This document shows positions 11,660-22,797 of a stretch of 64,000 bases of DNA, piece after piece (positions within the stretch are counted from its first letter, which is position 1; each line of letters opens with the position of its first letter). Both the position numbers and the translations under genes were made by a program. The stretch is from NCBI RefSeq assembly GCF_000801105.2, contig NC_079517.1, positions 11,532,001 to 11,596,000 on the forward strand, written 5' to 3'. This DNA comes from Raphanus sativus. Lineage: Eukaryota > Streptophyta > Magnoliopsida > Brassicales > Brassicaceae. The notes beneath the pieces were generated by a model that was given only the letters and a program-made list of their open reading frames with translations, searched no databases and was not told the origin of the DNA.

Positions 11660-13538
11660 TCAAAGAGACAAAACAAACATGATGAATATAGAGCTTATCA
11701 ACAATAGAAGCCAAGCCAAGTCAGCTGGCTTCTTTTCTGAACCTATCAACTTCCCAAGAATCACCGCTACAACTGCCATAGCCCCAAACCCAACACAGAT
11801 GGTGAACACAACCACACCTTTCTTCTCCATCCATTCCATCTTTTCTAAAACTTTCTCCAACCTTTCCATCACTTTCCCCTTCTCATAACCAGCCTTCTCA
11901 ACCTCTGTTTCCACTTTTATTCTCCACTCTCTCATCTCCGTGGCCTCTTCCTTCATTCTCTCTTGACTCTCCTTCATTCCATCTAACTCTAGTCTCATCT
12001 TCACCACCTCTTTTTCTCTCTTGATCGCCTCTACATCTATCTCCTTGAATATCTTCTTGTATCTTGAACTCAGCTCCTCCAAGTAACTCTCCAGCACTGA
12101 TAAGCTTAAGTCAAGAGACCTTATCTTTTGCATAAGTATCTTCAGAACTGTGTCCCCTGGCATCCTACTTCCTGGTTGGTGATGTTTTAGCTCTTCCACA
12201 GGATCTAGCAGCTTCATTCTCTCAGTTGATACTTCAGGTTTCAAAACCACACTCTCTGGTGATGTTTTTTGTTCCTTCTCCTTTCGTTTACTCCCATCCT
12301 CATGACTTTCAGAGGACTCCCTATCTCCTTCTTGAGGTCTCACCATGTTTTTGTCTTGTATAGATATCAAGTTCTCAAGCATTCGTTCCACAGCGTCCAC
12401 TCCATAGACTTCTAGTAAACTCAAGGTGCAGTAGAACTCTGAACCGTAATGACTTAGAAAATTCATCTTTAGATATCTCACCCATTGGGGATCCACTAGT
12501 GTAAAGTTCTGCTCATTCTTCATGTTCAAAGCTGTGAAGCTCCCAAGATGAACCCATGTATCACTAGGATAAACTAAGCTTCCAAGAATCTCAAACTCCT
12601 TCAGATTAGATGAGTAATGCTCAAAGTTTGCAATCTTGATAGTGTTCACCAACGTTTCTTCTGAAAGTTCTATTACAACAAACTTCTCTTCAGTAGAACA
12701 TGGGTTCCGGAGATACTTGTCATTGTCCGAGCTTATGATGCTTGTGGCTCCTTTCGCTTCCTTATTAGAAGATAAGACCTTTGAACCTTTTGAAGCAGCT
12801 GCATAGTTGTACTCTTTCCCACCAGGCTCCATCCTGTGAATCACACCACTTACTTGGTCTTCCAAAGACTCGTGTTTAGAATTGGACACTCGGCTCTTGA
12901 ACTCATCAAGGCCAAGTGGAACGGCACGAGATATTTTATCAAGCTTTGAAGCACTGGTCTCTGTGTCATTCTCTGGACCTGTGTTGTTGTTACTCATCTC
13001 ACTTTGCTTCACAAGCCCAATGTCTTCTTTGCTTGCTGTAACATTTCCAGCATTCTCGGCTATAAGAACATCCAGACTCAAACTAGGAGTAGAGCTAACA
13101 TACGTAGACGACTCAAGTGATTGTGCATCAACAGGTTCATCTGTCTCATCTCCACAAACACCATCTTGATGATCACCATTGTGTTCCGAATCGACTAGAT
13201 ACTTCCCTGAAAATGGCCAAAAGTAAGCGTTTAATACGCTTAAGACAAGATGAAAGAACAACTATAGGTGTATACACATATTCATAATTGTTGTTGTCTC
13301 TAAATGTTACCAATTGCAGTTCAATATTATTTTTATGTTATATGTTTTGCATACTTGTAGGAGCTTAAAGGTTACCTTTGTGACCATTTCGATGACTTAT
13401 CCACAAAGTAGATAACAAGAGAAACCCCCATATGAGAAAAACGAGAGACAATGAAACTTTGTAGAGTCGATTCCTTGCATTGGAAGTATCCTCAGAAATT
13501 CTTCTTCTAAGCAGAAGAGCTCTCCGTGATCTTTGCAT
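11660..13538 (-). CDS. SUN4: Mid-SUN domain nuclear envelope/ER protein (SUN4-like)
   Basis: Plant mid-SUN protein of the nuclear envelope and ER (At1g71360 family), thought to bind partners across the perinuclear space. Two exons, 13538-13376 and 13206-11660, join in frame to 569 residues. A membrane segment lies at about residues 25-48. After an acidic, low-complexity linker, the SUN domain occupies about residues 150-300 ([55 protein letters not shown]). A coiled coil at about 400-500 and two C-terminal membrane helices ([20 protein letters not shown] and a final [10 protein letters not shown]) complete the family layout. The start is MQRSRRALL; an in-frame ATG five codons upstream (13553) is possible. 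The mirror copy differs at about 25 residues. Confidence 0.92.
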
Positions 13539-14679
13539 TTTACATCCAGTCAAGAATCAGATCACCAAACAAAACCTACATGAATAGTGCACACCTGTGA
13601 TTAGTGATACATATCAGACACACAAGTAAAAACGAGCTCTATTCAACCGCCAAACAATGTTTTACATAGAGAGCCTCTCTTGAGATTTATGGAGGCTTGA
13701 AACAATAACTAAATGTTCAATAAATATATTTTTCTTAATTAATTTAGAGGCTGAATGATCCATATATATATTAACCATTTAAATTTGGAGACCCGAAGCA
13801 ATGTTTCATCTCGTTATTATGCCCATGATCGATTATGTTTAACTAAGGAAACTAGCATATCATTTACATAAACAGAGATGAAGTAGAAGACAACATACAA
13901 AGTTTACTGGAAAGTAGTCGAGTAAAACATTTACCTAAAGAGACTAAGAGAGAATCAGAGAAAAGGGAGTGAAAGAAACTATATTTCTATTCCCTCGCAG
14001 ATTGAAGAAGACAAACCAAAGGGAATGAGACTCGGAAAACTTCGTCTTCCCAAACAACCCTTCTCAAGCACTGATCAGCGAAGACAATGGACAGAAGAGA
14101 AAAAGATAGCTAGGTATATAGAAAAGATTTTAGGAGCCGTCTAATTGAGTGTATGTAAAATCGTACCGGGTCAACACTTTTTGAATCTTACAATTTATTA
14201 GTTTCTTTTTAGTTAAAGTTTTCTTTAATATATTGTTTAGTACCTTACCTTTTAATCACATTAAGTGCTAGGCTGTACGAAGAATTTATAAAAATAAAGA
14301 AAAATAGAAAATTAATAACAATTAACAAAAGAGAGAATTATGAATGTAGAAAAGATTTTTAGGAACAATGTATAGAAAAGACTTGGGAACAATATATAGT
14401 ATAGAAAAAACTTAGGAACAATGTATTTAGAAAATACTTTACCTTTTTAATCCAATTATGTGCTTAGCTGTAAACATATTTTTTTAAAAAAATTAAAATT
14501 AAAATTGAAATAACGTCCTTATTTGTACGTTTTCTAAGGAGAATATTTTCATTTGCATCATCCATATTGCAAATCTTTGTATAGATCCGCCCATGCATGA
14601 ATATTTGAAATTCAGATTTCATTCCTTGTATGAATAGGTATCATTTCGGTAGCCAAATCTAACAATATTGTTAAAACCA
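13539..14679. other. SUN gene 5' leader and upstream AT-rich region
   Basis: A leader intron is likely: acceptor-like and donor-like signals (CTCTTTAG/GTAAATG on the minus strand near 13,930) flank sequence between the start codon and a CT-rich leader near 13,930-14,060. Upstream, 14,150-14,470 contains three diverged copies of a TATAGAAAAGA...GGAACAATGTAT unit. No gene is seen. Confidence 0.45.
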
Positions 14680-15165
14680 ATTTAAGATTTTGATGGAAAA
14701 TACAATGTGATTTTGCTTTAAAAATCTAATTTTTGGTTTTGACGAAAAATGTAATTAAAAAAAATTGGATTTTTTCGGTTTTGAAGAAAAAAATCCAAAT
14801 TTTGATTTTATAGTGAAAAAATCGATTTAGCGTTTAGATAGGAAAATATGGTTTAGCGGTTTAGGCAAGAAAACATAGTTTAGTGATTTTGTGAGAAAAA
14901 TATAGTTTTGTGGGTTTGGCAGGAAAATCTATATTTGCAGAAAATGTGATTTTGTAATTTTAGAGGCACGACACAATTTTACGGTTTGATAAGAAAAAAA
15001 CCACAACTTTTCGGTTTCAGAGAAAAAGAAAATTTTACTATTTTAGCGGGAAAATGTAATTGTTGATTTTAGCGAAAAAAATACGATTTTAGTTTCGGAG
15101 GAATAATATGATTTTTCACTTTTGTGGAAAAACGTAGTTTCCGGTTTTTTACAGAGAGATTCTAA
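14680..15165. repeat. Degenerate minisatellite of GATTTT...GGTTTTG...GAAAAA units
   Basis: Many diverged head-to-tail units of roughly 25-45 bases, each with a TTTTAG/CGGTTTTG core followed by GAAAAAT. It abuts the point where the RLP pseudogene begins, and the same junction occurs in the right arm near 57,170, so the array and junction predate the divergence of the arms. Unit length varies too much to count copies by eye. Confidence 0.6.
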
Positions 15166-15189
15166 TTTCCTGGTTTTGTCGGTAATAAG

Positions 15190-16600
15190 CTATAGAGTTT
15201 GCTAATATATCTTCTTTATCATCGCCTAAGCTAGAGTTTCTAGACCTTTCTGGTAATAAATTCGATGGTCCAATCCCGGAATTTATATCTGAGTTTCTCA
15301 ACCTCAGGGAGTTACATCTTAGCCACAACGATTTCACTGGTTCAATTCCTAGATCAATATCAAAGTTAGTCAACCTCACAGTTTTAGAACTTCCCAACAA
15401 GTTGAAAGGTGAAGTGCCAAGTTTCTTGTGGAGATTCACCACAATACTTCTTTCACATAACTCTCTCAGCAGTTTTGAAAATCTTTTCACAAGAATAACC
15501 GATCCAGTTTTTGGATCTGAGTTCAAATTCTTTCAGAGGACCATTTCCCCGTTGGATTTGCAAGCTTAAAGGGCTACACTTATTATCTTTGTCTAACAAT
15601 CTCTTCAACGGTTCGATTCCTCCATGTCTAAAGAATTCCATTGGTGATCTTAAAGAACTGGTTCTGCGTAACAATAGTTGCAAAAATCTGCAACTTGTGA
15701 ATGTGGAAAGCAACAAACTCAAAGACAAGTTTCCATCATGGTTAGGGTGGCTGCCATCATTACATGTTCTCATCCTCAGATCAAACGAGTTCTTTGGACC
15801 GTTGTATCATCGCCACATGTCCATTGGGTTTCAGAGTTTAAGAGTCATTGATGTATCCCGCAATCATTTTACTGGAAACCTTCCACCTCACTATTTTTCC
15901 AATTGGCGGGAAATGAACACACTAACCAAAGAAAAAGACGAGTACATGGAGGACTCTGATGTATATGTTGTCTATTATAACTCGATGGTAATGGTGAACA
16001 AAGGAGTTGAGACAAGGTTTGATCATATCCGAAAAGACTTCAGAGCCATAGATTTTTCTGAAAACAGAATTTATGGTAAAATCCCTGAGTCCGTTTGTAT
16101 TTTGAAGGAATTGCGTCTTCTCAACTTGTCAGGTAACGCCTTAACAAGTGATATCCCACTATCCTTGGTCAATTTGATAAATCTTGAGGCATTAGACGGA
16201 CCTCTCGTGTAACAAGTTGTCTGGTCAAATCCCACAAGATCTTGGTGATCTCTCCTTTTTGTCATACATGAACTTCTCTCATAACCTTCTCCGAGGTCCG
16301 GTACCACATAGCACACAGTTTCAAAGGCAGAAATGTTCTTCGTTCCTCGGCAACCCTGGACTCTACGGCCTCGAAGATATCTGTGGAGGAGGCCATGTCC
16401 TAAATCCTACATCAAAACAACCCGAGGAAGTGTCAGAGGCGGAGGAACAAATGTTCAACTGGATAGCAGCTGGAATAGCGTATGGACCTGGTTTGTTCTG
16501 TGGATTGGTGATCGGACACATCTTCACTTCACACTATCAAGAATGGTTCGCAGAAAAGTTTGGTCGAAGAAATCTCAGAGTCACCACAATTGCTTTTTAG
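15190..16600 (+). pseudogene. Receptor-like protein (RLP11/12-type) pseudogene, 5'-truncated
   Basis: Leucine-rich-repeat receptor-like protein remnant. Homology to the intact RLP at 25,753 starts abruptly at the residues matching its IEFANTSS segment, so the signal peptide and first ~230 residues are gone. LRRs are readable ([31 protein letters not shown]), then a frameshift near 15,480, a deletion of about 130 bases near 15,675 joining LRNNS to KNLQLVN, and a frameshift near 16,200. The island region, last LRRs, membrane helix ([14 protein letters not shown]) and basic tail ending RVTTIAF remain. The open frames at 15511-16212 and 16217-16600 are pieces of this one pseudogene. Confidence 0.85.
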
Positions 16601-17789
16601 TCCCATCTCTTGGTGTCTCTCCAGCAAGCATTTTAAGGCATATGTTGTTCAAAGTCTTCTTCATGTTTTGTACTGAATTTGCCGTGTGTGTTGTGTTCTT
16701 CAAAAGACCCGTTTGGGCTTGTTTGTATTTTCTTAACTTTCTATATGATGTTTTTCAATATCTTGGCCTTAGAGAGTGCACACGGGAACATCCTCCCACG
16801 CATCATATCTTCAACTTGTGGTAGTCTAGTGAAAAGTCTTGCTTTAATGTATTGTGTTTCATACGAAGTAAATTGAGGTATTGATTTTTCTTCTTCTCCC
16901 AAACAAACAAAAGGAGAGGTACCAGAATTTTAAAGAAAACGTATACATGAAAACAGCGTAACAGCCATAAATTTACACAGTTCCACTTCCACTTCCTCTT
17001 GCTTTGATTTTATTAGTTTGTTAGGTTGGTGTAGGTTTGGTGGGGAGCCTATTTTCTGTGTGATTTAGTAAACTCGCCATCTTTATTGTTCCTACCACTC
17101 CTCTCTCAAACCTTTGGTCTTTCCTTTATTCTAAGGCATATATATATATATATATATATATAATGAAAAGCTTAGTTGATCAAATATTTTCTAAAGATGG
17201 ATCATAAGGTGAAAGAGCGACAGAATCTTGGCACAAGTAACAAGTGCTATTTTCTTTTGAAAGGGAAATCACGTGTATGTCTTTCAACAATTCAATGAAA
17301 TATCTTCCATCTCAATTATCAAACCAACCATACACTCTACCAAGTCATTGAGCTGTCACTTTGGACAAATGTATATATTACAGATCCAACAAAGTTAGGA
17401 AGGTATATATGTGCTAAAGGTTTGCCTACTTTCAACTTTCAAGCTACTTGCTTCCTTAACCTACTTTTTTTTGTCAACGCTTAACCTACTTTTCTAATCA
17501 GGCCATTTTGTCGTTCATATAGTAAAGCAGAGACTCAGCATAGGTATAAAGCACCAAGCGTTTTATTTACCACTAATACACAATAATACTACGCAATAGA
17601 TAAGACACGATATATGAGTCGTGTCCTAACAACTCATTCAAACAAAAACATGTATTACATTATAAAAAGAAAAAAAAATTAAGAAGAAAAAAAACCATAT
17701 AAGAGAAGCTGGTTTTACCAGATAAGTCCTGATAATGATACCATGTACTCTAAATCATGCTTGTCAAACAAAAGTATGCTTCTTTTGAC
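16601..17789. other. Convergent 3' region between RLP pseudogene and GOST gene
   Basis: Probable 3' UTR relics of the RLP (to about 16,880), then spacer with a (TA)n tract at about 17,143-17,162 and the 3' UTR of the GOST gene. No gene is supported. The mirror stretch is 55,020-56,226. Confidence 0.5.
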
Positions 17790-19112
17790 TTACAATTCAA
17801 ACTCGTCTTCGAGCTTCAGAGCCTCAGCTGCAGCCTCTTCCTCATCATCATCAACAACAAAGTAAGGGTTATGCACCTCCGGCCTGAACTTGTAACCAGT
17901 AAACAGATAGAACGCCAAAGTAGCCAACTCGCTAGCCACAACGCTAGTCCACATATACTTGTACGAGGTAATGGTCTCCAGCGCATACACCACAACACGT
18001 GTAAAGTAAATATAGCAGATAACCACAATATAGTAATGCCTAAACAGAGTCAACTTAACCAAATTCACAGCAGCCTTCCCATCAGTCTTAGCCGCCTCGC
18101 GCAAGTTTTTGATGGACCAAACAATGGGGAACAAAACAGCACAGCAACACACCACATCAACGAGCAAGAAGATCTGTTTCCACGTGACCCAGTCTTGCCC
18201 GTAAGGCCCCGTCTCGTCGATAACCACCTGCGCGAAATTAGCAACAACCTGGAGAGGGATGACTATCATCAACACTTTCTTCTCCTTGTCCTGCAAGTAA
18301 GGCTTCAAGAAAGACCACCCGGTCCCGATCAAGACGATGAGCGTGAAGAGAGTGATTCCTTTAAGGAAACTGAAGATGTAGAACAGCACATCCCATCCGT
18401 GGCCGGATCCTGTTTTCTTGATGTACGACTTATCCTCCGCCTCGCAGAGGAGGTTCAGAGCTTTCAAAACGACGACGCCGAGCATGAAGAAGTGGATCGC
18501 GAAGACGGTGCGGCGTTTCTTGAAGAGGACGTAGATCCACGTGGCGGCGAGGGAGAAGTAGATGATTGAGAAGAGGAAGTAGACCTTGGGGAGGACGGTT
18601 CTCCCGGCGGAGAGGTAATCTCGTCCTCCTCCGCCGCTCTTCCCTTCGAGGTTGTACATGGCGGATCTGACGTCCATGGTGACTTTGACGTTCTGGAGGC
18701 AGTTGGCGAAGACGAGGGAGTACTGATCGGCGTCGTTCTCGGTGAAGACGGTTGAGAAGGAGGTGTTTCTGTTGAGCCTGTTGAAGGTGAACACGTGCTT
18801 GACGAGATCCGACTGGAGAGCGCACGTGATCTCCTCTTCCTCGAGTTGTTGGATCACGTGCACCCAGGCGTCGCGCGTGCAGAGGAAGAAGCCGACCTTG
18901 GAGAGGTCGAGGTCCGGGTTGGTGTTGGAGAGGGAGATCTTGGAGGCGTCGAGCTCGAGGCGGCCCGTGTGAGTGAATCCGAATTCGTCCAGGGGGATGA
19001 TGGGCCGGTCATCGGATCGGATCTCGGATTTGCGGATCTCGGCGAAGGATGTGGTGATGGTGAGGAGGAGGATGACGAGGATCGATGAGAGACGACGAGA
19101 CGAGAGATCCAT
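17790..19112 (-). CDS. GOST-family seven-transmembrane protein (GPR107/LU7TM type), single exon
   Basis: Member of the plant lung-seven-transmembrane-receptor family (relatives in Arabidopsis include the CAND6/CAND7 group), Golgi/endosomal membrane proteins related to animal GPR107 and TMEM87. One exon encodes 440 residues: signal peptide 1-25, a lumenal beta-rich domain to about residue 175 with conserved Cys (FFLCTRDAW, ITCAL, VFANCL), seven membrane segments at about 180-405 (YFLFSIIYFSLAATWIYVLF is the first), and an acidic tail DDDEEEAAAEALKLEDEFEL. The 5' half is GC-rich for this window. The ATG is the only one before the signal peptide. Intact; the right-arm protein differs by only a few residues and is one residue longer. 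Confidence 0.9.
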   Translation of the reverse strand: MDLSSRRLSSILVILLLTITTSFAEIRKSEIRSDDRPIIPLDEFGFTHTGRLELDASKISLSNTNPDLDLSKVGFFLCTRDAWVHVIQQLEEEEITCALQSDLVKHVFTFNRLNRNTSFSTVFTENDADQYSLVFANCLQNVKVTMDVRSAMYNLEGKSGGGGRDYLSAGRTVLPKVYFLFSIIYFSLAATWIYVLFKKRRTVFAIHFFMLGVVVLKALNLLCEAEDKSYIKKTGSGHGWDVLFYIFSFLKGITLFTLIVLIGTGWSFLKPYLQDKEKKVLMIVIPLQVVANFAQVVIDETGPYGQDWVTWKQIFLLVDVVCCCAVLFPIVWSIKNLREAAKTDGKAAVNLVKLTLFRHYYIVVICYIYFTRVVVYALETITSYKYMWTSVVASELATLAFYLFTGYKFRPEVHNPYFVVDDDEEEAAAEALKLEDEFEL

Positions 19113-19335
19113 TGGAGGTTAGGGTTTCGTCGTTTGATTTCGAGTTAGAGAGAGAGCTCAGATCCAATTGTGTTCTTCTTCACGAGCAACTCTTGTGATC
19201 CAGGCCGCTTGTTTATAGATGTGATTCATGAGAATGAACGAGAACCGTACGATCTCTAGATCCTGTATTGATGATAGATAGTTGACTATTAATTAACGTA
19301 TTGGTTCGGTTCTAAATTCTGATCGGTTTAACCTA

Positions 19336-21049
19336 TCTATTCTATTAATTCTTCAACATGTCCAATTGATATGTGGTTGTATCCAATTTAAAATTATAAC
19401 TGCCTCATGTAAAATATAACTGCATAAAAGTGTATTACGGAACTTGTGTAACCTCCTGCCCAAAATTCATGATACCAACTTCTTTGTTTGCTGACAGTTA
19501 CATATATATAACAATTATTCTTTTTTGGGTTTATAGAATACAATTGTTAACTTATATATTATATTACAATTATGATTGAAATCTATTTCACTATATACTT
19601 TTTTTTGACGAACTATTTCACTATATACTTGAATCATCAATGTGCTATTAGCATGTTATTCAGTTACGGTTGCTCATTTTGTCGGTTATGTATTCCATCA
19701 AAACTATTTCTATATGTTATTCAACAATCTCAACTTTTTATAGAATAAATTTTCATTTAAACTCATCCAGACAGGTTTTAAATAGGTTATTCTATGGATT
19801 ACTAAAACAAATATACACTACAACAATATAATTTACATCTCAGCCCAAATGAGTTATTCAACCATACATTAATTTATTAAATATCTTCCTTAGACACTAA
19901 ATTTATATATTAATAAAGCGTATGATGTTAAAATATAGTTTAACACGGTTTAAGTGGACTTTTAATTGAAATAAATATTTATATAACCTCATTTAATTTA
20001 ACGGGTTTTAAATAAGTTTATTCAATTAATTATTTAGTAAATGTGATTTTACTTAAGGGGGGTGTATTCAACTGAGAGTTTCAGGTGATTTGTATTAAAA
20101 TGACAAATCCACTGTTATTCAAACATGAATTTTAAAAACTCATTTAAAATCCACTGTTATTGAACTTGACATTTCGTAAAGTACTCTGAAATCCACTGTT
20201 ATTGAAAATATTTTAAGTTGTGGGATTTTAAAGTTTTGAGGTGATTTTAGGGTGTTTGGGTGGAGTTTCTTAGTTAAAAAAAAATAAAACTCAAATCCCA
20301 TTGTTTTAGGTGATATTCTAGAGTAGTTTAACAAAAATCACCTAAATCTCTGCAACTTATTAAAATCATCTAAAACTCCATTAAAAATCAAATCACATCA
20401 AATACTAAATTGAATACATCCCCCTAAAGTTGTACGACCATATTAACTCATTTACATACATATATTAAAAGTTATATTTTTTCAAACACTTTTCAAAAAA
20501 AAAAAATTGTTTTCGGTGCGGGTTGGTTTTGATACGGGTTTTCGGATATAATATTTTAAGAACCGTTCGAATATATAGGTCATGTCCCATAGAGTATGAG
20601 ACTTTGATTTCAGATTGATTCAGAGTCGGGTTTTCTGGTACGTATACTCTTGACTAATTATGTTAGGTAACAAATAAAAACATATAATATGTTACAAACT
20701 TTAAAAACAAATATTAAAAATAATTTCTGAAATGCATATGAAAGTGTATACTTTTGCAACTTGACATATTTAATATAGTTACCAAAAATTATATTAAATT
20801 AATATTAAACACAATTTTATTACAAAATAACACAAATTAATATTATTAAAAATATGAACATGACCTATTGATATATGTATGGTCTAACTATTTAATACAA
20901 TTATTAAAACTTCTTATTAATCATTGAAAAAAATATTATACAATGAAAAACATAAATATGACTAAAACATACAAATATAAAATTTAAATTTATAAAAATG
21001 TAAAATAAAAAAATATACCCGCCCTTTTAAGGGCGGGTCAAAAATCTAG
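19336..21049 (+). mobile_element. Non-autonomous Helitron, left arm only (1,714 bp)
   Basis: 5' end TCTATTCTATTAATTC; 3' end has the hairpin ACCCGCCCTT-TT-AAGGGCGGGT, then TCAAAAATCTAG. It sits between A (19,335) and T (21,050) with no target duplication. The right arm has the intact empty site at 53,469/53,470 (AACCTA|TTAGTG in left-arm sense). These are the rules of Helitron insertion. No Rep/helicase coding is present. It contains a nested Harbinger-type MITE. Confidence 0.92.
20057..20424. mobile_element. PIF/Harbinger-type (Tourist-like) MITE nested in the Helitron (368 bp)
   Basis: Terminal inverted repeats GGGGGGTGTATTCAA and TTGAATACATCCCCC (one mismatch over 15), flanked by TAA at 20,054-20,056 and 20,425-20,427. 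A 3-base TAA target duplication and G-rich ends fit PIF/Harbinger MITEs. The word AAATCCACTGTTATT recurs three times in the left half. Confidence 0.85.
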
Positions 21050-22797
21050 TTAGTGTTATTAAATAGCGTTTACGATAAAATAGAGTTTAGATAAAAAATG
21101 CTTCAATCACACTTTATTTTTTACCCTTTCAAGAGTAGAAAATAGGTTTATTCCAATTATATAGTAAATTGTTTTTTTTTCATTATTCGATTTTCTAACT
21201 TAAAATAGAGTACTATTAGAGCAAACACCATTATAAAATCATTTTATTTTAAAGTAGAAAATATAGTAAACCATTAGAGATATCTTAAATCATTCTTCTC
21301 ATCTCAAGAATTTCGTTTACCAATCAAATGATTACTATTTAATTATATTTCTTACATTTGATAAGAATTTTATAAGAAAAAAATCTTTAAAATACATGGA
21401 ATAATTTTTATTTATTAGTAAAATACACAAAAAATTATTTTAGATCACTGTATAATACACAAAACTAATTTTTTATTACCTATTAAATACATAAATTTTA
21501 AAAATTCGTAGTTTTTACACATCGTTTTAAACGGTATTAACTATAATTTAATGAAAATAACGATTAGTGTTTAATTTAACATATGTTTAAGCTGGCACGC
21601 GGTGCTCGGAATCTGCCTTCTCCTATGGATTATGTTGACTCAGTTCCTCCGAATTGGCTCCAAGTTTGGATTATGCATAGGTTTCAAATAGCCTTTTTGT
21701 TGTAAAAAATAATACGCTCGTACATGCAGACATAAAATTTGTAATTACTTATTAATATATTTTTACTAATTATAAGACTATAATAATAATTGTTATTTAT
21801 GTTCACCTTTTAAATAATTATTATTTATGTTTTCATTTTTAAAATTCTTACGTATAATTTTTCTGAAAAATTCTTAAAAATCACTGAATATTATATTTTA
21901 AATTATATAAAATTAAGAGTTTACTTCACTGATATTTAGTTATATGTGCTTTCTGTTTTTCTTAATTTTTAACTTATTTTTAAAATATATTTTTCAGATA
22001 ACTGATAGGAATTATTTTTTCGTTGTAAAATATGTTTTTGGATTTAGATAATTCTTTTTATTATTCATTTTAACCACTTATCTAAAAAAATTAAAACTCT
22101 TTTTTTTTATTTCATGGGTAATTTTATATATTTATTCATTAAGGATATAAAGGATATTAATAGCTGTAATTTTTAACAAGAGGAACTCGATCACTAAAAA
22201 TCACATTGAAAATTTTGTGTTTCAAAAAAAAAAAAAATTCTTTTTTATTTCATGGGTAATTTATATATTTTATTCATTAAGGATATAAAGGATATTAATA
22301 GCTGTAATTTTTAACGAGAGAACTCGATCACGGAATATCACATCGAAATTTTTTTGTGTTTCGTAAAATATTTAAAACTAGGTGTTTCATCCATCCATGT
22401 GGGCATAAACATTTTGTAGTTACTTATTTATACATTTTTTACTAATTAAAAGACTATGATGATAAATTAATATTTATGTTTATTATTTCTAATATTAATT
22501 ATGTTTTCATTTGAATATTCTTACGTATAACTTTTTGAAAAATTATTTGTACACTTATTTACTAATAATAGGTAAATATTATAAATCAGTGAATATTCTA
22601 TTTTGAATTACATAAATTAAGTATTACTTCATTAATATTTAGTTATATGTGTTTCTGTTTTTCTTAATTTTTTACTTTTATTAAAAGATATTTTTCAGAT
22701 AACAACACATTATATATAGAAATTGTCTTTAGATATACCAGTCATAGAAGAACCATTTAATTAATTATTTAATGTTTTTCAAAAAAATCTCCTAGAC
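21050..22797. repeat. AT-rich region with nested duplications and a LINE RNase H tail
   Basis: At about 21,590-21,690 a degenerate frame reads ARGARNLPSPMDYVDSVPP followed by NWLQVW, like the end of a plant LINE RNase H domain. A ~670-base unit (about 21,720-22,390) is partly repeated at about 22,400-22,740 (the CTTACGTATAA and TTTAGTTATATGTG landmarks recur). Inside it, a ~130-base unit starting TTATTTCATGGGTAATTT is repeated in tandem at about 22,108 and 22,237. All are shared with the right arm (52,054-52,900). No gene is supported. Confidence 0.6.

Noticed and set aside
15511..16212. 233-codon LRR frame as a possible short functional LRR protein
   Set aside because: It begins inside an LRR without signal peptide, spans an internal deletion, and neighbouring frames continue the same receptor, so it is a piece of a pseudogene.
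17757..18569. Long open frame (270 codons) antisense to the GOST gene, and its mirror at 54,402-55,073
   Set aside because: It is a by-product of the GC-rich codon use of the GOST exon on the other strand; no domain, start context or separate promoter supports it.
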